DNA from: an uncultured Christensenella sp. | Lineage (GTDB): Bacteria; Bacillota; Clostridia; Christensenellales; UBA3700 | Assembly: GCA_949287655.1 (NCBI GenBank) | Contig: CASEHD010000010.1 | Location: forward strand, 36,507 to 100,506 | Length of the DNA stretch: 64,000 nucleotides | Reading direction: 5' to 3' | Shown: in pieces, positions 38,039 through 46,578 of the stretch | Position numbering within the stretch: position 1 is the stretch's first letter | Layout of the letters: the number at the start of each line of letters is the position of its first letter | Program-made: the position numbers and the translations under genes | Notes under the pieces: model-generated | What the model was told of the DNA's origin: nothing | The model's database searches: none | Seen by the model: only the letters and a program-made list of their open reading frames with translations

Positions 38039-38974
38039 TTATTCTTCCGTTCTGTCCAGCTTTTTAAGGCAGGCTTCGGCAAAATCGTTCACGTCGCCGT
38101 AGACCTCTTCCTTGTTAAGCTCGTTGAGTATCTCGTGCCTCGCTTCCGGGTACAGCTTCATCGAAACGCACGCAAGCCCGGCGTCGAGATACATCTCGTA
38201 CAGCTTGCTGACCAGCTTGCCGTTGCCGCCGACCGGGTCGCGGTCTCCGCTTATTATGAATATCGGCAGATCCTTGCGGATATTGCTGAGATTTTTTGAG
38301 CGGTATATCTTTGAAAGCGCCCTGAAAAACGACTTGTAAAAACCCAGCGAAAGGGTGAAATTGCACATCGGATCCGCGAGATATTTTTCTCTTTCCACGT
38401 CGTCGCGGTTGCCCCACGCGAATTCCTTGTTTTCCGTAAGGAACTGCGCGTCGTACGCGCCGAAACTCATCCTGCGTATCGCGTTTGCCGGCGAATCCTT
38501 GCCGTAAAACGCCTGCTGGATCGCCGAAAGTATCTTGCCCGCTTTGACGTCAATACCGTTCTGGCAGGCGCTTCCGCAAAGCACCGCGCCGGCGATAGCG
38601 CCGCTGTTTCTCTGAATGTACGCCTGCGTAAGGAAAGAACCGTAACTGTGACCGAAAATTATCACGGGAAGTCTGTAAGTATCCGCCGCGTATTTTGTTA
38701 TCGATATCTCGTCCTGTACCGTGTCGAAAAAGCAGTCTCCTTCGGGCACTTTTCCGAGGTTATCGACGCCTGCGGTCTTGCCGTGGCCTCTGTGATCGTC
38801 GCCGAGGACGACGTAGCCTTTCGAATTGAGAAATTTCGCAAAATCGTCGTATCTGGCAATATGTTCAGCCATGCCGTGAAGCAGCTGAACGACGGCTTTG
38901 GGTCTTTCGACGTCGTCCCATACCGCCAGGTTAAGTTTATAATCTTTATATCCGTAGAAAATTATTTCTTTCAT
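38039..38974 (-). CDS. Alpha/beta hydrolase (monoacylglycerol lipase/lysophospholipase-like)
   Basis: The protein is 311 aa from the ATG at 38974 with GTGAGG 6 nt upstream. It has the oxyanion motif LLHGMAEH, GDDHRGHG, the nucleophile elbow GHSYGS near residue 107, the catalytic Asp in ISGDRDPVG and the His in EARHEILNE. This triad and the HGMAEH start place it with serine aminopeptidase S33/monoglyceride-lipase-type hydrolases acting on lipid esters in the cytoplasm. The substrate is not known. No signal peptide is seen. Confidence 0.85.
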   Translation of the reverse strand: MKEIIFYGYKDYKLNLAVWDDVERPKAVVQLLHGMAEHIARYDDFAKFLNSKGYVVLGDDHRGHGKTAGVDNLGKVPEGDCFFDTVQDEISITKYAADTYRLPVIIFGHSYGSFLTQAYIQRNSGAIAGAVLCGSACQNGIDVKAGKILSAIQQAFYGKDSPANAIRRMSFGAYDAQFLTENKEFAWGNRDDVEREKYLADPMCNFTLSLGFYKSFFRALSKIYRSKNLSNIRKDLPIFIISGDRDPVGGNGKLVSKLYEMYLDAGLACVSMKLYPEARHEILNELNKEEVYGDVNDFAEACLKKLDRTEE

Positions 38975-39023
38975 ATTGTCCTCACCACTATATGTTGGGG
39001 CTGTTCGCCCCCTTATAGATGTT

Positions 39024-39052
39024 ATTATACTATATGTTGCGGTTTTTATCAA
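39024..39052 (-). promoter_or_regulatory. Promoter of the alpha/beta hydrolase gene
   Basis: TTGATA (39047-39052) and TATAAT (39024-39029) on the minus strand with a 17-bp spacer. Confidence 0.75.
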
Positions 39053-39218
39053 GTAAAAAATTATTTATATTTAAATATTATATTATTTTGATGAAAAACA
39101 GCCTGTTTCGCCCTCTTTAAGTAAGCAAACCGCGCTCTTAAAAACGCCGCGTTTTTTACTCCGCCGCGGTATATTGCCCGATATGCGGGACATAAATTTA
39201 ATAAAAAGGAGGCAAGAC

Positions 39219-40286
39219 ATGAAGATTGTGCTTACCGGCGGCGGCACGGCGGGACACGTAACGCCCAACCTCGCGCTTATCCCGGAGCTTTCGAAGAGAT
39301 TCGACAAGATATATTACGTCGGCAGCGAAAGCGGGATCGAAAAACGGCTGTGCGCCGCAAAAGGACAGGATTTTTACTCCGTCCCCGTCGTTAAACTGGA
39401 CAGAAGCAAAGTCTTTTCAAACATTCTTATACCCGCAAAGCTCGCAAAATGCGTGAAAGAAGCGAAAAAACTGCTTCTCGATCTCTCCCCCGACGTTATC
39501 TTTTCAAAAGGAGGATACGTGTCTCTGCCCGTTTGCCTCGCGGCACGTTCTTTAAAAATACCCGTCGTAGCGCACGAGTCCGACGTCACGCCGGGACTCG
39601 CCAACAGAATAACAGCGAATTTCGCGGTATGCGTGTTGACTTCGCACCGGGCGACAAAGGTGAAAAACGCTGTATTCGTCGGCAATCCTTTGCGACCCGA
39701 ACTGTTTGCGGCGGACGGCGGAAGGATAGCCGAAAAGTACGGACTTTCAGGCAAAAAACCGCTGCTTACCGTGGTCGGAGGCTCAAGCGGATCAGAAGCT
39801 CTGAACGCGTTTGTGGCAGCAAATCTCGACAGACTTTCAGAGCGCTTCGAGATTATACACATAACGGGGAAAAACAGCGATAAAATAACGGGAAAAGGAT
39901 ATTTTTCAAAACCTTACGCGGACGACATATTCGACATCTACGCCGCGTCCGACGTAATAATATCAAGGGCGGGCGCGAACGCGGTAGCGGAAATATCCGC
40001 AATGGGCAAAAGAGCGATATACGTTCCTCTCCCGAAAGCCGCGTCGAGGGGCGATCAGATAATAAACGCGAAAGCCGCGCAGGCAAAGGGAATCGCGACC
40101 GTGATCGAACAGAAAGATCTTTCTGCGGTAAAACTTCTGACCGCGCTGGACCGCGCGATGAGTTTCCCTCCCCCGAAAGCCGACAAGCAAGAAAACGTTA
40201 ACGCAAAGATCGCGGACATCCTGTTCAACGCGGCAAGTAAAAAATCTGATGCGACAGAAAAGAAAAAGGGTAAGATCAGACAATAA
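39219..40286 (+). CDS. murG: UDP-GlcNAc:lipid I GlcNAc transferase
   Basis: The protein is 355 aa from the ATG at 39219 (AAGGAGG 6 nt upstream). It is a GT-B glycosyltransferase with the glycine loop GGGTAGHVTPN at residues 7-17, the second conserved element GGSSGSEALN, and the donor-binding ISRAGANAVAEI and PLPKAASRGDQ. It adds GlcNAc to lipid I to make lipid II on the inner membrane face. The leader contains a 7-bp AAAAACG/CGTTTTT hairpin (39140-39156). The gene is alone and directly borders the phage-like cassette. Confidence 0.93.
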   Translation: MKIVLTGGGTAGHVTPNLALIPELSKRFDKIYYVGSESGIEKRLCAAKGQDFYSVPVVKLDRSKVFSNILIPAKLAKCVKEAKKLLLDLSPDVIFSKGGYVSLPVCLAARSLKIPVVAHESDVTPGLANRITANFAVCVLTSHRATKVKNAVFVGNPLRPELFAADGGRIAEKYGLSGKKPLLTVVGGSSGSEALNAFVAANLDRLSERFEIIHITGKNSDKITGKGYFSKPYADDIFDIYAASDVIISRAGANAVAEISAMGKRAIYVPLPKAASRGDQIINAKAAQAKGIATVIEQKDLSAVKLLTALDRAMSFPPPKADKQENVNAKIADILFNAASKKSDATEKKKGKIRQ

Positions 40287-40290
40287 AAAA

Positions 40291-40313
40291 GCGGCGGCAA
40301 TTACTGCCGTCGC
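40291..40313. terminator. Terminator between murG and the phage-like cassette
   Basis: 9-bp stem GCGGCGGCA/TGCCGTCGC (one G-U pair) preceded by an A-run and followed by TATTATTTAT. It can serve both the plus-strand murG and the minus-strand holin gene. Confidence 0.75.
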
Positions 40314-40328
40314 TATTATTTATAAGTA

Positions 40329-40607
40329 TTATTTTGTATTATCAATTATTTTATCAATAATATCCGGTAATGGTTCTTTGCTTTCCGAGCCGCTCAGATC
40401 AAGCTCTCCGTCCTCTTTTGCGCTCTCTTTTGCCTCAGACTTAGGCGGTTTTACTATAAGACCGCTCACCGCCAGCAATCCGAGGAACGCAGTCGTTATC
40501 TCATGCAGATACGGTATCTCCGTGGTGAACCCGACGGCTTGCAGCACGACGAACGCCGCGCTGGCAACAGCCATCCAGAAATCGTAAGATCTTATTTTCT
40601 CTTTCAT
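40329..40607 (-). CDS. Putative phage holin (phiLC3-like)
   Basis: The protein is 92 aa from the ATG at 40607, which has AAGGAGGGCAT directly before it. It starts KIRSYDFWMAVASAAFVVLQ, followed by a second hydrophobic segment (HEITTAFLGLLAVSGLIV) and a charged acidic C-terminus. The layout, two helices with short loops and the early F-W pattern, matches phage_holin_1 (phiLC3) proteins, which permeabilise the membrane at lysis. It is the last gene of the cassette and no endolysin follows. Confidence 0.6.
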   Translation of the reverse strand: MKEKIRSYDFWMAVASAAFVVLQAVGFTTEIPYLHEITTAFLGLLAVSGLIVKPPKSEAKESAKEDGELDLSGSESKEPLPDIIDKIIDNTK

Positions 40608-40617
40608 ATGCCCTCCT

Positions 40618-40881
40618 TTATGCCGCCGCCGGCGACGGGTCTTCGTTTTCCTCGTCGCCCAAGCAATCCAACGCGCTCGCAACTCCGCGCTTTATCTCTT
40701 TCACGTCCTCGGCGACCTCTCTGACCACGCCGAGTTTTTCGCCCAGTGTCGATATCGTATCCTGATATTTCTGCTCTCTCTTGCGGCTGTCCTTGAGTTC
40801 GAAAATAAGGAGAAGGCAGAACAATACCGCCCACGCGCCGTTAGCGACGACCGTCTCTATCACGCTCTCCCACACTGTCAT
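40618..40881 (-). CDS. BhlA/UviB-like holin or bacteriocin-associated membrane protein
   Basis: The protein is 87 aa from the ATG at 40881; a GTG two codons later has better spacing (GGAGGTGAT then GACA then GTG). One N-terminal membrane helix (VANGAWAVLFCLLLIFEL) is followed by basic residues and a coiled-coil stretch (KYQDTISTLGEKLGVVREV), the build of BhlA/UviB proteins found in Firmicutes prophages and bacteriocin loci. It lies 10 bp upstream of the second holin-like gene. The family role in lysis or export is inferred. Confidence 0.65.
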   Translation of the reverse strand: MTVWESVIETVVANGAWAVLFCLLLIFELKDSRKREQKYQDTISTLGEKLGVVREVAEDVKEIKRGVASALDCLGDEENEDPSPAAA

Positions 40882-40888
40882 CACCTCC

Positions 40889-41869
40889 TCAGGCGTTTTT
40901 CGCCTTTTTGACGTATCTCGAAAGAAGATTGGTGTACTCATAGCCGAGGTAGGTCTGCAGATAAGGATTGCTCACTATCATATCCTTCGCCGTCTTGGGG
41001 TCGAGGGTGTCGTAAAATCCTATCGCGATGTTGAGCCTTTCCGCATAATCGTCAGCCTTTTCACCGACATAGCCGTAACGCTTTTCGTATTCCGCCTGCT
41101 GATAATCCGCCTGCATTCTGGCGGTCAGGTCGTCCTGTATCGCCTTTTCGCGCTCGAGTTTGTAATCCGCGATCTGCTTTTCTATCTTGTTGTTGTACTC
41201 CTGTATGGACTTCAGCTCTTTGTCGCGTTTTGCGATAAGATCCTCTATCTCGGACGATATCTTTATCACGTATTCCGCGTTCAGATCGTCGATCGCCGCC
41301 TGCAGCCGACCGTTCAGATCGTCTATCTGAGACTGATACTTCGCGGCAATTCCGTCGGCGTCCGCTTTGGCTTCGGAAATCATCGCTTGCGCCTGTTTTT
41401 CAGCGTTTTCTCCGGCGAGTTCTCTTATCGAAGAACGCGAAAGTCCGCTCTTTATCATATCGTTTTCGTTGTTTTTCTTCGCTTCCTCGAGAGATCTCAA
41501 TATCTCCGCTTCTTTCTTTCCGAAGTCTTCGTATGTGCTTTCGGTCTTCTTTTCGAGTTCGTCCGTCTTACTCTTCGCAGCAGCGGCAGCGACCTTCTGT
41601 TCGGCTGCGAGCTTGTCGTTATATTCGCTCGCAACTCTGTTTTTTATCTCGTCCTCGCTCTCGCCCTCGTAGGTCTTGAACTCGTAGTCGGGCTCTTCGG
41701 GCAAAGCCGCGGCGGCGTCCTCTTTACGCTCCGCCAGCTCTTTCTGCCTGTACGCCGTATGCATCCGCTTAAGTTCGGCGACAAGCTCGTCTTCCGTATC
41801 TATCTTTTTAGAAGAAGCGTTTCCGCCCGTCGAAGCGTTGCTCTTGACTCTGATATCTTTTAAAATCAT
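40889..41869 (-). CDS. Coiled-coil phage-like structural protein
   Basis: A 326-aa protein dominated by Lys/Glu/Ala-rich heptads (about residues 60-260), with a Ser-Gly-rich N-terminus and a short Tyr-rich C-terminus. The position after the tail genes and before the holins, and the motif MIKSGLSRSSI within the coiled coil, suggest an internal/ejection protein or tail needle. This is inference; I do not recognise the family. The ATG at 41869 overlaps the stop of the preceding micro-ORF, and its ribosome site AAGGAG lies inside that micro-ORF. Confidence 0.5.
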   Translation of the reverse strand: MILKDIRVKSNASTGGNASSKKIDTEDELVAELKRMHTAYRQKELAERKEDAAAALPEEPDYEFKTYEGESEDEIKNRVASEYNDKLAAEQKVAAAAAKSKTDELEKKTESTYEDFGKKEAEILRSLEEAKKNNENDMIKSGLSRSSIRELAGENAEKQAQAMISEAKADADGIAAKYQSQIDDLNGRLQAAIDDLNAEYVIKISSEIEDLIAKRDKELKSIQEYNNKIEKQIADYKLEREKAIQDDLTARMQADYQQAEYEKRYGYVGEKADDYAERLNIAIGFYDTLDPKTAKDMIVSNPYLQTYLGYEYTNLLSRYVKKAKNA

Positions 41870-41949
41870 ACAGTTCTCCTTTTCAATACGTAGTAGTTGT
41901 AGCGCGCGAATTTTCTCTTAAGTTCGCGCATTTTTCTTTTTATCGTCAT
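41866..41949 (-). CDS. Very basic 27-aa micro-ORF in the phage-like operon
   Basis: A 27-residue ORF starting MTIKRKMRELKRKFARYNYY and ending VLKRRTV, with 12 Lys/Arg. It has a strong ribosome site (AAAGGAGGG, then CTAAGAGT) before the ATG at 41949. Its start overlaps the preceding gene stop (ATGA) and its stop overlaps the next start (ATGA), so it is fully coupled. It could be a genuine microprotein, possibly nucleic-acid-binding, or a coupling leader for the next gene. Confidence 0.5.
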   Translation of the reverse strand: MTIKRKMRELKRKFARYNYYVLKRRTV

Positions 41950-42302
41950 ACTCTTAGCCCTCCTTTCGCGGTCACGCGCAGTCTTACCGACGTAGCCGTC
42001 GTCTCCGCGGAAAAAGTAAAGGTATGTCGCGTCTTGCCCAGTCCCGAAAAAGTCTGCTTCCACGCCCGCGCCGTAAACGATCCTATCTCTTCGTCGTCGA
42101 GAGATACGGTAATCTTACAGCCGTCGCCGAGTACCAGGACTTCAACGTCCGCGCTTCCGTTGCACCAGACCGTCAGAGTATGCGGCGCGCCCGCCGTTAT
42201 CGACCCGATTATCTCTACAAACTCCGCCGCGCGGTCGTTATACAGATATTCGGCAAGCTCCATCGCCTCTCTCGCGGTGTTTTCTATCCTGGAAATATTC
42301 AT
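41946..42302 (-). CDS. Small phage-like structural protein, unknown
   Basis: The protein is 118 aa from the ATG at 42302 (GAGGAGGGGCTT upstream), overlapping the previous stop by 4 bp. A helical N-terminal third (NISRIENTAREAMELAEYL) is followed by a beta-rich part with many Thr and Val. Position between the large tail-like protein and the coiled-coil protein suggests a tail accessory, but no family is recognised. Confidence 0.5.
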   Translation of the reverse strand: MNISRIENTAREAMELAEYLYNDRAAEFVEIIGSITAGAPHTLTVWCNGSADVEVLVLGDGCKITVSLDDEEIGSFTARAWKQTFSGLGKTRHTFTFSAETTATSVRLRVTAKGGLRV

Positions 42303-43771
42303 AAGCCCCTCCTCAGAAAATCGACGGTAACGCCGAACGGTCTTATCTTCGGCTCGTGCGCCCTGCATCTGATATAAAAGTCGAAACACGTGCCGGATAC
42401 GCCGACGGGCAGATATCTTTTGTCGGGATCCATTCTGAATTCGCGTACTTTTTTATCCGCGACGACGCCCAGGATAAACGGCTTATCCGTATCGTAATCG
42501 ACGCCGACGATATATTTTTTGTTCAGTCTCTCTCCGAAATCCACATTCTTTACCGCCCAGTATTTAAGCGTGGGCAGCATATCGGGCGAACAGCCGTTTT
42601 CGGTCAGCTCCATCACTATGCCGGACCCCGCCGTAACGACGAGCACGCAATGCTGTCTTGAGCCGGACATGACGCACATACTGCGAACGTTCATTCCGCG
42701 GTATATCTCCGCCGCGCCCTTTTCTGTATCTATGACTGCGAGAACGTCCGCTCCCTTGACTTCTACCCCCGAAAACTCTTCCTTGCCGGGAAGTCTGTCT
42801 CCGGCGACGCTGAACGAAAGACAGTATTTGCCGTCGCAGTATACCGCCTTATGCCCGCTCGACTCTTCGAGAAGTCCGTCCAGTCTGTCGGTAAGTCTGG
42901 TCACGTCGTAACCGTCCATCGCGTATATTCCGTCGCTCGTCACGAACGCGACGAACGCGCCGCAAGAGGTTATCGTATCCTTGTATATCCTGCCGCAATC
43001 ACAATGCAGACGTTTTATACTGAACTGCAACTGGTCGGAATAAGCGGTCAGTCTGTATATTCCGTATTCGCAGAATATATAGACGTAATCCTGAAAACTC
43101 AACACTCTGAGAACTTCTCCCAGAGAGCCGTCGAGAGAGATATAACCGCCTTCGTCGAGCGACACGTTCCAGTTGTAAGGATCGAACGCGTCTGAAAACC
43201 ATACGCTGGTCCTCGCCCCTTCGACAACCGCGTAGACCCTTTCGTAATGAGTGCAGAGGTCTGTTATCGTCAGCGCGTCCGCAACATAGGTGTCGTCCGT
43301 CTCGCTGACGACGTATAAGCCTTCTCCTCCTCCGCCCAGAAGCATAAGGTTTTCGTCGCCGTAAAGATAGCTTATCGCGGACGTGAAACGTCTGTCCGTC
43401 TTTATTCTCCCCAGCCATTGGGTGCTTTTCCCCAGCCTGACGTAGTACAGATACTCGTCAGAAGTCGCCAGTATACATTCGTACGGTCCGTTGTCGTCGC
43501 TGAGCTTGCCGAAGAATATCTCAGGGTCCGCGCACGATTCCGGAATTGGTCTGACCGTCTCGTCCTCTCCTGCCGTGTTCCTGTACAAAAACCTCTTCAG
43601 CCCCAGTCCGCCCGTAAGCGAGTTGTTTTCAAACCCGAAATTGTACTCTTCGTCGCAATAATCGCGCGGAAGCGTCGTCGACGCATTGTTGGGATCGTAG
43701 CCTTTGAACGCGGACAACACGTATCTCTTTCTCGTCGGCTTATCGACAGAAAACTTCTTTTCGTAGAACAT
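42299..43771 (-). CDS. Large beta-rich tail-tube/stabilisation-like protein
   Basis: The protein is 490 aa from the ATG at 43771 with AGGAGGTGGT upstream; the ATG overlaps the stop of the previous gene (TGATG). It starts MFYEKKFSVDK and is beta-rich, with aromatic and Asp/Gly repeats that suggest propeller-like blades (YLYGDENLMLLGGG, IYRLTAYSD, VAFVTSDGIYAMDGYD). In podoviruses a protein of this size after the tail-tube A protein is tail tube B (gp12-like). The order capsid-adaptor-tube A-like-this gene supports that, but sequence similarity was not tested. Confidence 0.55.
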   Translation of the reverse strand: MFYEKKFSVDKPTRKRYVLSAFKGYDPNNASTTLPRDYCDEEYNFGFENNSLTGGLGLKRFLYRNTAGEDETVRPIPESCADPEIFFGKLSDDNGPYECILATSDEYLYYVRLGKSTQWLGRIKTDRRFTSAISYLYGDENLMLLGGGGEGLYVVSETDDTYVADALTITDLCTHYERVYAVVEGARTSVWFSDAFDPYNWNVSLDEGGYISLDGSLGEVLRVLSFQDYVYIFCEYGIYRLTAYSDQLQFSIKRLHCDCGRIYKDTITSCGAFVAFVTSDGIYAMDGYDVTRLTDRLDGLLEESSGHKAVYCDGKYCLSFSVAGDRLPGKEEFSGVEVKGADVLAVIDTEKGAAEIYRGMNVRSMCVMSGSRQHCVLVVTAGSGIVMELTENGCSPDMLPTLKYWAVKNVDFGERLNKKYIVGVDYDTDKPFILGVVADKKVREFRMDPDKRYLPVGVSGTCFDFYIRCRAHEPKIRPFGVTVDFLRRGL

Positions 43772-44313
43772 CAGTACCACCTCCTCTCTTTGAGGATGAC
43801 GGACTTTACCGGTCTTACAGCGGCGCGCATATCCTCGCGGAACCTTTCGGCAAAACCCTCGCTCTGCTCGTACATTCCGTTTATCATGCAATATTCCGCG
43901 CATACGCCGAGGGCGAGAGTTTTTTCGCTCACCGCGGGATCCACGTCGCAGTCTTCGCCGTTTTCCGCCTCTGCGGGAAGATATCTGTATTCCACTTTAA
44001 GTCTGCCGTTTTTAGCCACCTTGCACGAAAACGGACGCTGACGAAAATCGACTTTGTCGCCGCGTTCGTCCTTGACAGACATTATTCTGCACACCTTTCT
44101 GGGCAGTTTTTCATAGCCGAACGCGCCGTTTTCAGCCGTGACTTCGCACTCGTCGGCGAGCGGCAGATATTCCTGTGCGATCTCGGTCAGCATAATGTTG
44201 ACGCACCTTGAGAGAAGTTTTATTTTTTCGTCTCCCGTTGCGTCCGCGCCCGCTCTGCGATCGGTCTCGTTCAGATATACGAGCGCCGCGTTTATGACCT
44301 CTTCAAGTTTCAT
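43771..44313 (-). CDS. Head-tail adaptor / tail tubular protein A-like
   Basis: A 180-aa protein with AAAGGAGG before the ATG. The N-terminal helix (EVINAALVYLNE) and the second helix (IKLLSRCVNIMLTEIAQEYLPL) followed by a beta sandwich and C-terminal helices fit the gp11/adaptor fold that docks under the portal of short-tailed phages. It lies immediately upstream of the large tail-like gene. Fold assignment is from pattern and position only. Confidence 0.55.
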   Translation of the reverse strand: MKLEEVINAALVYLNETDRRAGADATGDEKIKLLSRCVNIMLTEIAQEYLPLADECEVTAENGAFGYEKLPRKVCRIMSVKDERGDKVDFRQRPFSCKVAKNGRLKVEYRYLPAEAENGEDCDVDPAVSEKTLALGVCAEYCMINGMYEQSEGFAERFREDMRAAVRPVKSVILKERRWY

Positions 44314-44355
44314 TTTGCCTCCTTTGACAAAGGGGCGGATCTCTCCGCCCCCCGT

Positions 44356-44673
44356 TTAAATGCGTATTCCGTTCAGCGCCTTTTCCGCCGCTTCCGCTAC
44401 CGCGGCTCTTTCCGCTTCGGCGTTCGCCTTCTCTATCTCTTCGAGAATGGCGTTTATCCTCTCTATCCTCGTCTTGCGGACGTAGTCTACCGCGCGGCAG
44501 TCCAGACTGTCGAAAGGCAATATTACCTGCAGACTGTCGTCGACCGCGCTTCTGACCTCGAATTTCTTACTTTCCCCGTTGTAGTAGATTTTGTATTTGT
44601 CGTCTATGCTTTTGATCCTGTCCGCAACCGAGAACAGATCGTCTTCGACGGCTATAAGACGCCCTTTCGTCAC
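44356..44673 (-). CDS. Small phage protein after major capsid, unknown
   Basis: A 105-aa protein overlapping the capsid gene stop by 4 bp (ATGA). It has a beta-rich centre (KIYYNGESKKFEVRS, LQVILPFDSLDCRAVDYV) and an Ala/Glu-rich C-terminal helix. It could be a head-completion or decoration protein; no family was recognised. Confidence 0.5.
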   Translation of the reverse strand: MTKGRLIAVEDDLFSVADRIKSIDDKYKIYYNGESKKFEVRSAVDDSLQVILPFDSLDCRAVDYVRKTRIERINAILEEIEKANAEAERAAVAEAAEKALNGIRI

Positions 44674-45839
44674 GCGGTTATGCCCGAAAGCTTGTACTGA
44701 CCTATCGGCTTGTCGCAGATGAGGTCGGCGTACTTGACGAGGGTCGCGGAATAGGTTGCGCTTCCCGCCTTCTGTTTGATGACCCTGCCGCCGTCTCCTT
44801 CAAGCCATCTCCAGTCGCACAGCTGATGCAGCTTGAAATCGCCGGTATTCAGCATATACATAGTGCCGTCCTCGACAAACTTGTCCGCTACGACGGGTAT
44901 GCCGTTGAACGTGACTGCCTTGTAACCGCCGTCGAGGTTCATATAGTCCACGTTCATTCTCGCGCTCATGCAGTCGTCGAGGTAAAATCTTCTGACGTCG
45001 TACGCGCATACGATCATGTCGATCGTGCCGCCCGAAGTTTCTTCGACCTCGTCTATCGCGCTCTGCATACCGACAAAAGAAATACTGCCCACGTTCGACT
45101 TGCTGCCGCTCTTCATCCAGTCTCTGCCGTTTCTCGACAAACCGTACAGATCTTTATCTGAGAAGATAGCGGAAAGACCGGTCAGTTCATTGTCTTTGGA
45201 GCCCTGAACGGTTATGTAGTCGTTCTCTGCGACCGTCGCGCCGGCGGAGTTGCCGAAAGTCACTACCTTATTCGCTCTGTCGACAGAGGTTATCCTCACC
45301 CCTTTAAGACCGTCGCGAACGGCGTCTGTGCTGCCGTTGTATACGTCGACGACCATACCTTCCATAAGGTTCTTCACGTTTTTGACGACTACCTTGTTGT
45401 TCGCGCTGCCCTGCGCGCTTATCGTCGCTATCTTGCCGGAGCCGTCGCCGTACAACATTCTTCCCAGATTGAATTTGGAAGCCTTTAAAAGTCCTTCCAT
45501 TTCCGCGTCGAGAAGGTTGACGAACGCGCCGACGCTGCTCTGCGAAGCTCTGATCGCCTTGTCGGAAAGCTCTATCGTGCCGTACAGATTCTTGAGTTCA
45601 AGCCTGAAACGGTCGTAATTGTTCGCCGCCGCCGCGGGAAGGTCTCCCGTCTCCGTGCCCGCGCCGATACCGCCGTTCAGACCGTACGGCACGAGTTTAA
45701 CGATCTCTTTTCCCCATACGTCCGAAGTCGTCTGTTTTATCTTTGCGAGAAGAGGGTTGACGCCCACGTTCAGCTGGTTCGCGACGACGCCCAGATATAC
45801 GGTTTTAAGCGCCTTTTCGGCTGTTTCCATTGTTACCAT
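44670..45839 (-). CDS. Putative major capsid protein
   Basis: A 389-aa protein with GGAGG 10 nt before the ATG at 45839; a second in-frame ATG lies 9 bp inside. It begins METAEKALKTVYLGVVANQL, has a central helix FVNLLDAEMEGLLKASKFNL and ends in beta-rich segments. The size, its position after portal and scaffold, and the ETGDLP / YGTIELSDKAIRA elements fit an HK97-fold coat protein of the P22/T7-like type. The N-terminus shows no prohead-protease delta domain, consistent with a separate scaffold gene upstream. Confidence 0.7.
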   Translation of the reverse strand: MVTMETAEKALKTVYLGVVANQLNVGVNPLLAKIKQTTSDVWGKEIVKLVPYGLNGGIGAGTETGDLPAAAANNYDRFRLELKNLYGTIELSDKAIRASQSSVGAFVNLLDAEMEGLLKASKFNLGRMLYGDGSGKIATISAQGSANNKVVVKNVKNLMEGMVVDVYNGSTDAVRDGLKGVRITSVDRANKVVTFGNSAGATVAENDYITVQGSKDNELTGLSAIFSDKDLYGLSRNGRDWMKSGSKSNVGSISFVGMQSAIDEVEETSGGTIDMIVCAYDVRRFYLDDCMSARMNVDYMNLDGGYKAVTFNGIPVVADKFVEDGTMYMLNTGDFKLHQLCDWRWLEGDGGRVIKQKAGSATYSATLVKYADLICDKPIGQYKLSGITA

Positions 45840-45842
45840 GTT

Positions 45843-46559
45843 TTATATCCTCCTGTGTTCGAGCATATTTTTGACGATACCGCCCGCCTCGCGTATGCTC
45901 TTGGGTCGCGATGGGGGCGTGACGTGCGTTCTGCCGCTCGCGGCAATAGTCCTGGGCGCCGCAACGTCGTTATGTTTCAGGAGAAATTCCTCGATTATCC
46001 TGTCCTTTACCTTTTCGCTGCCGTAGACGTATTTTTCGAGAAAATCGTCGTCCGCGGCTATCTCTTTCAAAGGTCTGTCGGCTTTTCTCAAAACGTTGAA
46101 ATACGCGCGCTCCAGACAATCGTCTCTCGTCGCGAGACTTTGGTCCGACGCGAGCTCTTTCGCTATCTCGCTGAAATATCTTTCTGCCGACGGATAATCG
46201 CGCATAAATCCGTTTACCCTGTCCTCCCAGTCGGGCAATTCGTAGCGGGGAGTTGTCGGATCGGAGCCGTTCAAAGCCGTCGGCGTTTCTTTATCACGCC
46301 CCTCGGGCCGCTCCTCTTCCGGCTCTCCGTCCTCTTTTGCCGCGACTGCTGGAAGTTCTCTCGCCTCGGCGAGCGCGCGGGTAAGCTCTGAATTCTGCTG
46401 GCACTTTTTCGTAAACTCTCTTTGCAGATTGTCGTATGCCCTTTCAAGTTCGTCTGCCGTCGCGAACTTGTTGCAAAAGGCGGGTCTGTCCTTGTCCCCG
46501 TCGGCGGCGCAAGGCTCCGCGGGGGAGACGGTTTCCGTTTGTTTTTGCGTATCTTCCAT
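45843..46559 (-). CDS. Putative scaffold protein
   Basis: The protein is 238 aa from the ATG at 46559 with AAAGGAG upstream; the frame is open 28 codons further. It is acidic and helical, with a Gln/Glu coiled-coil stretch (DNLQREFTKKCQQNSELTRA), a Pro/Glu-rich linker and a basic C-terminus (GGIVKNMLEHRRI). This composition, and the position between portal and capsid genes, are those of scaffolds, which bind coat protein by a basic C-terminus. No protease motif is seen. Confidence 0.6.
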   Translation of the reverse strand: MEDTQKQTETVSPAEPCAADGDKDRPAFCNKFATADELERAYDNLQREFTKKCQQNSELTRALAEARELPAVAAKEDGEPEEERPEGRDKETPTALNGSDPTTPRYELPDWEDRVNGFMRDYPSAERYFSEIAKELASDQSLATRDDCLERAYFNVLRKADRPLKEIAADDDFLEKYVYGSEKVKDRIIEEFLLKHNDVAAPRTIAASGRTHVTPPSRPKSIREAGGIVKNMLEHRRI

Positions 46560-46578
46560 ATATTTCTCCTTTAAAGAC

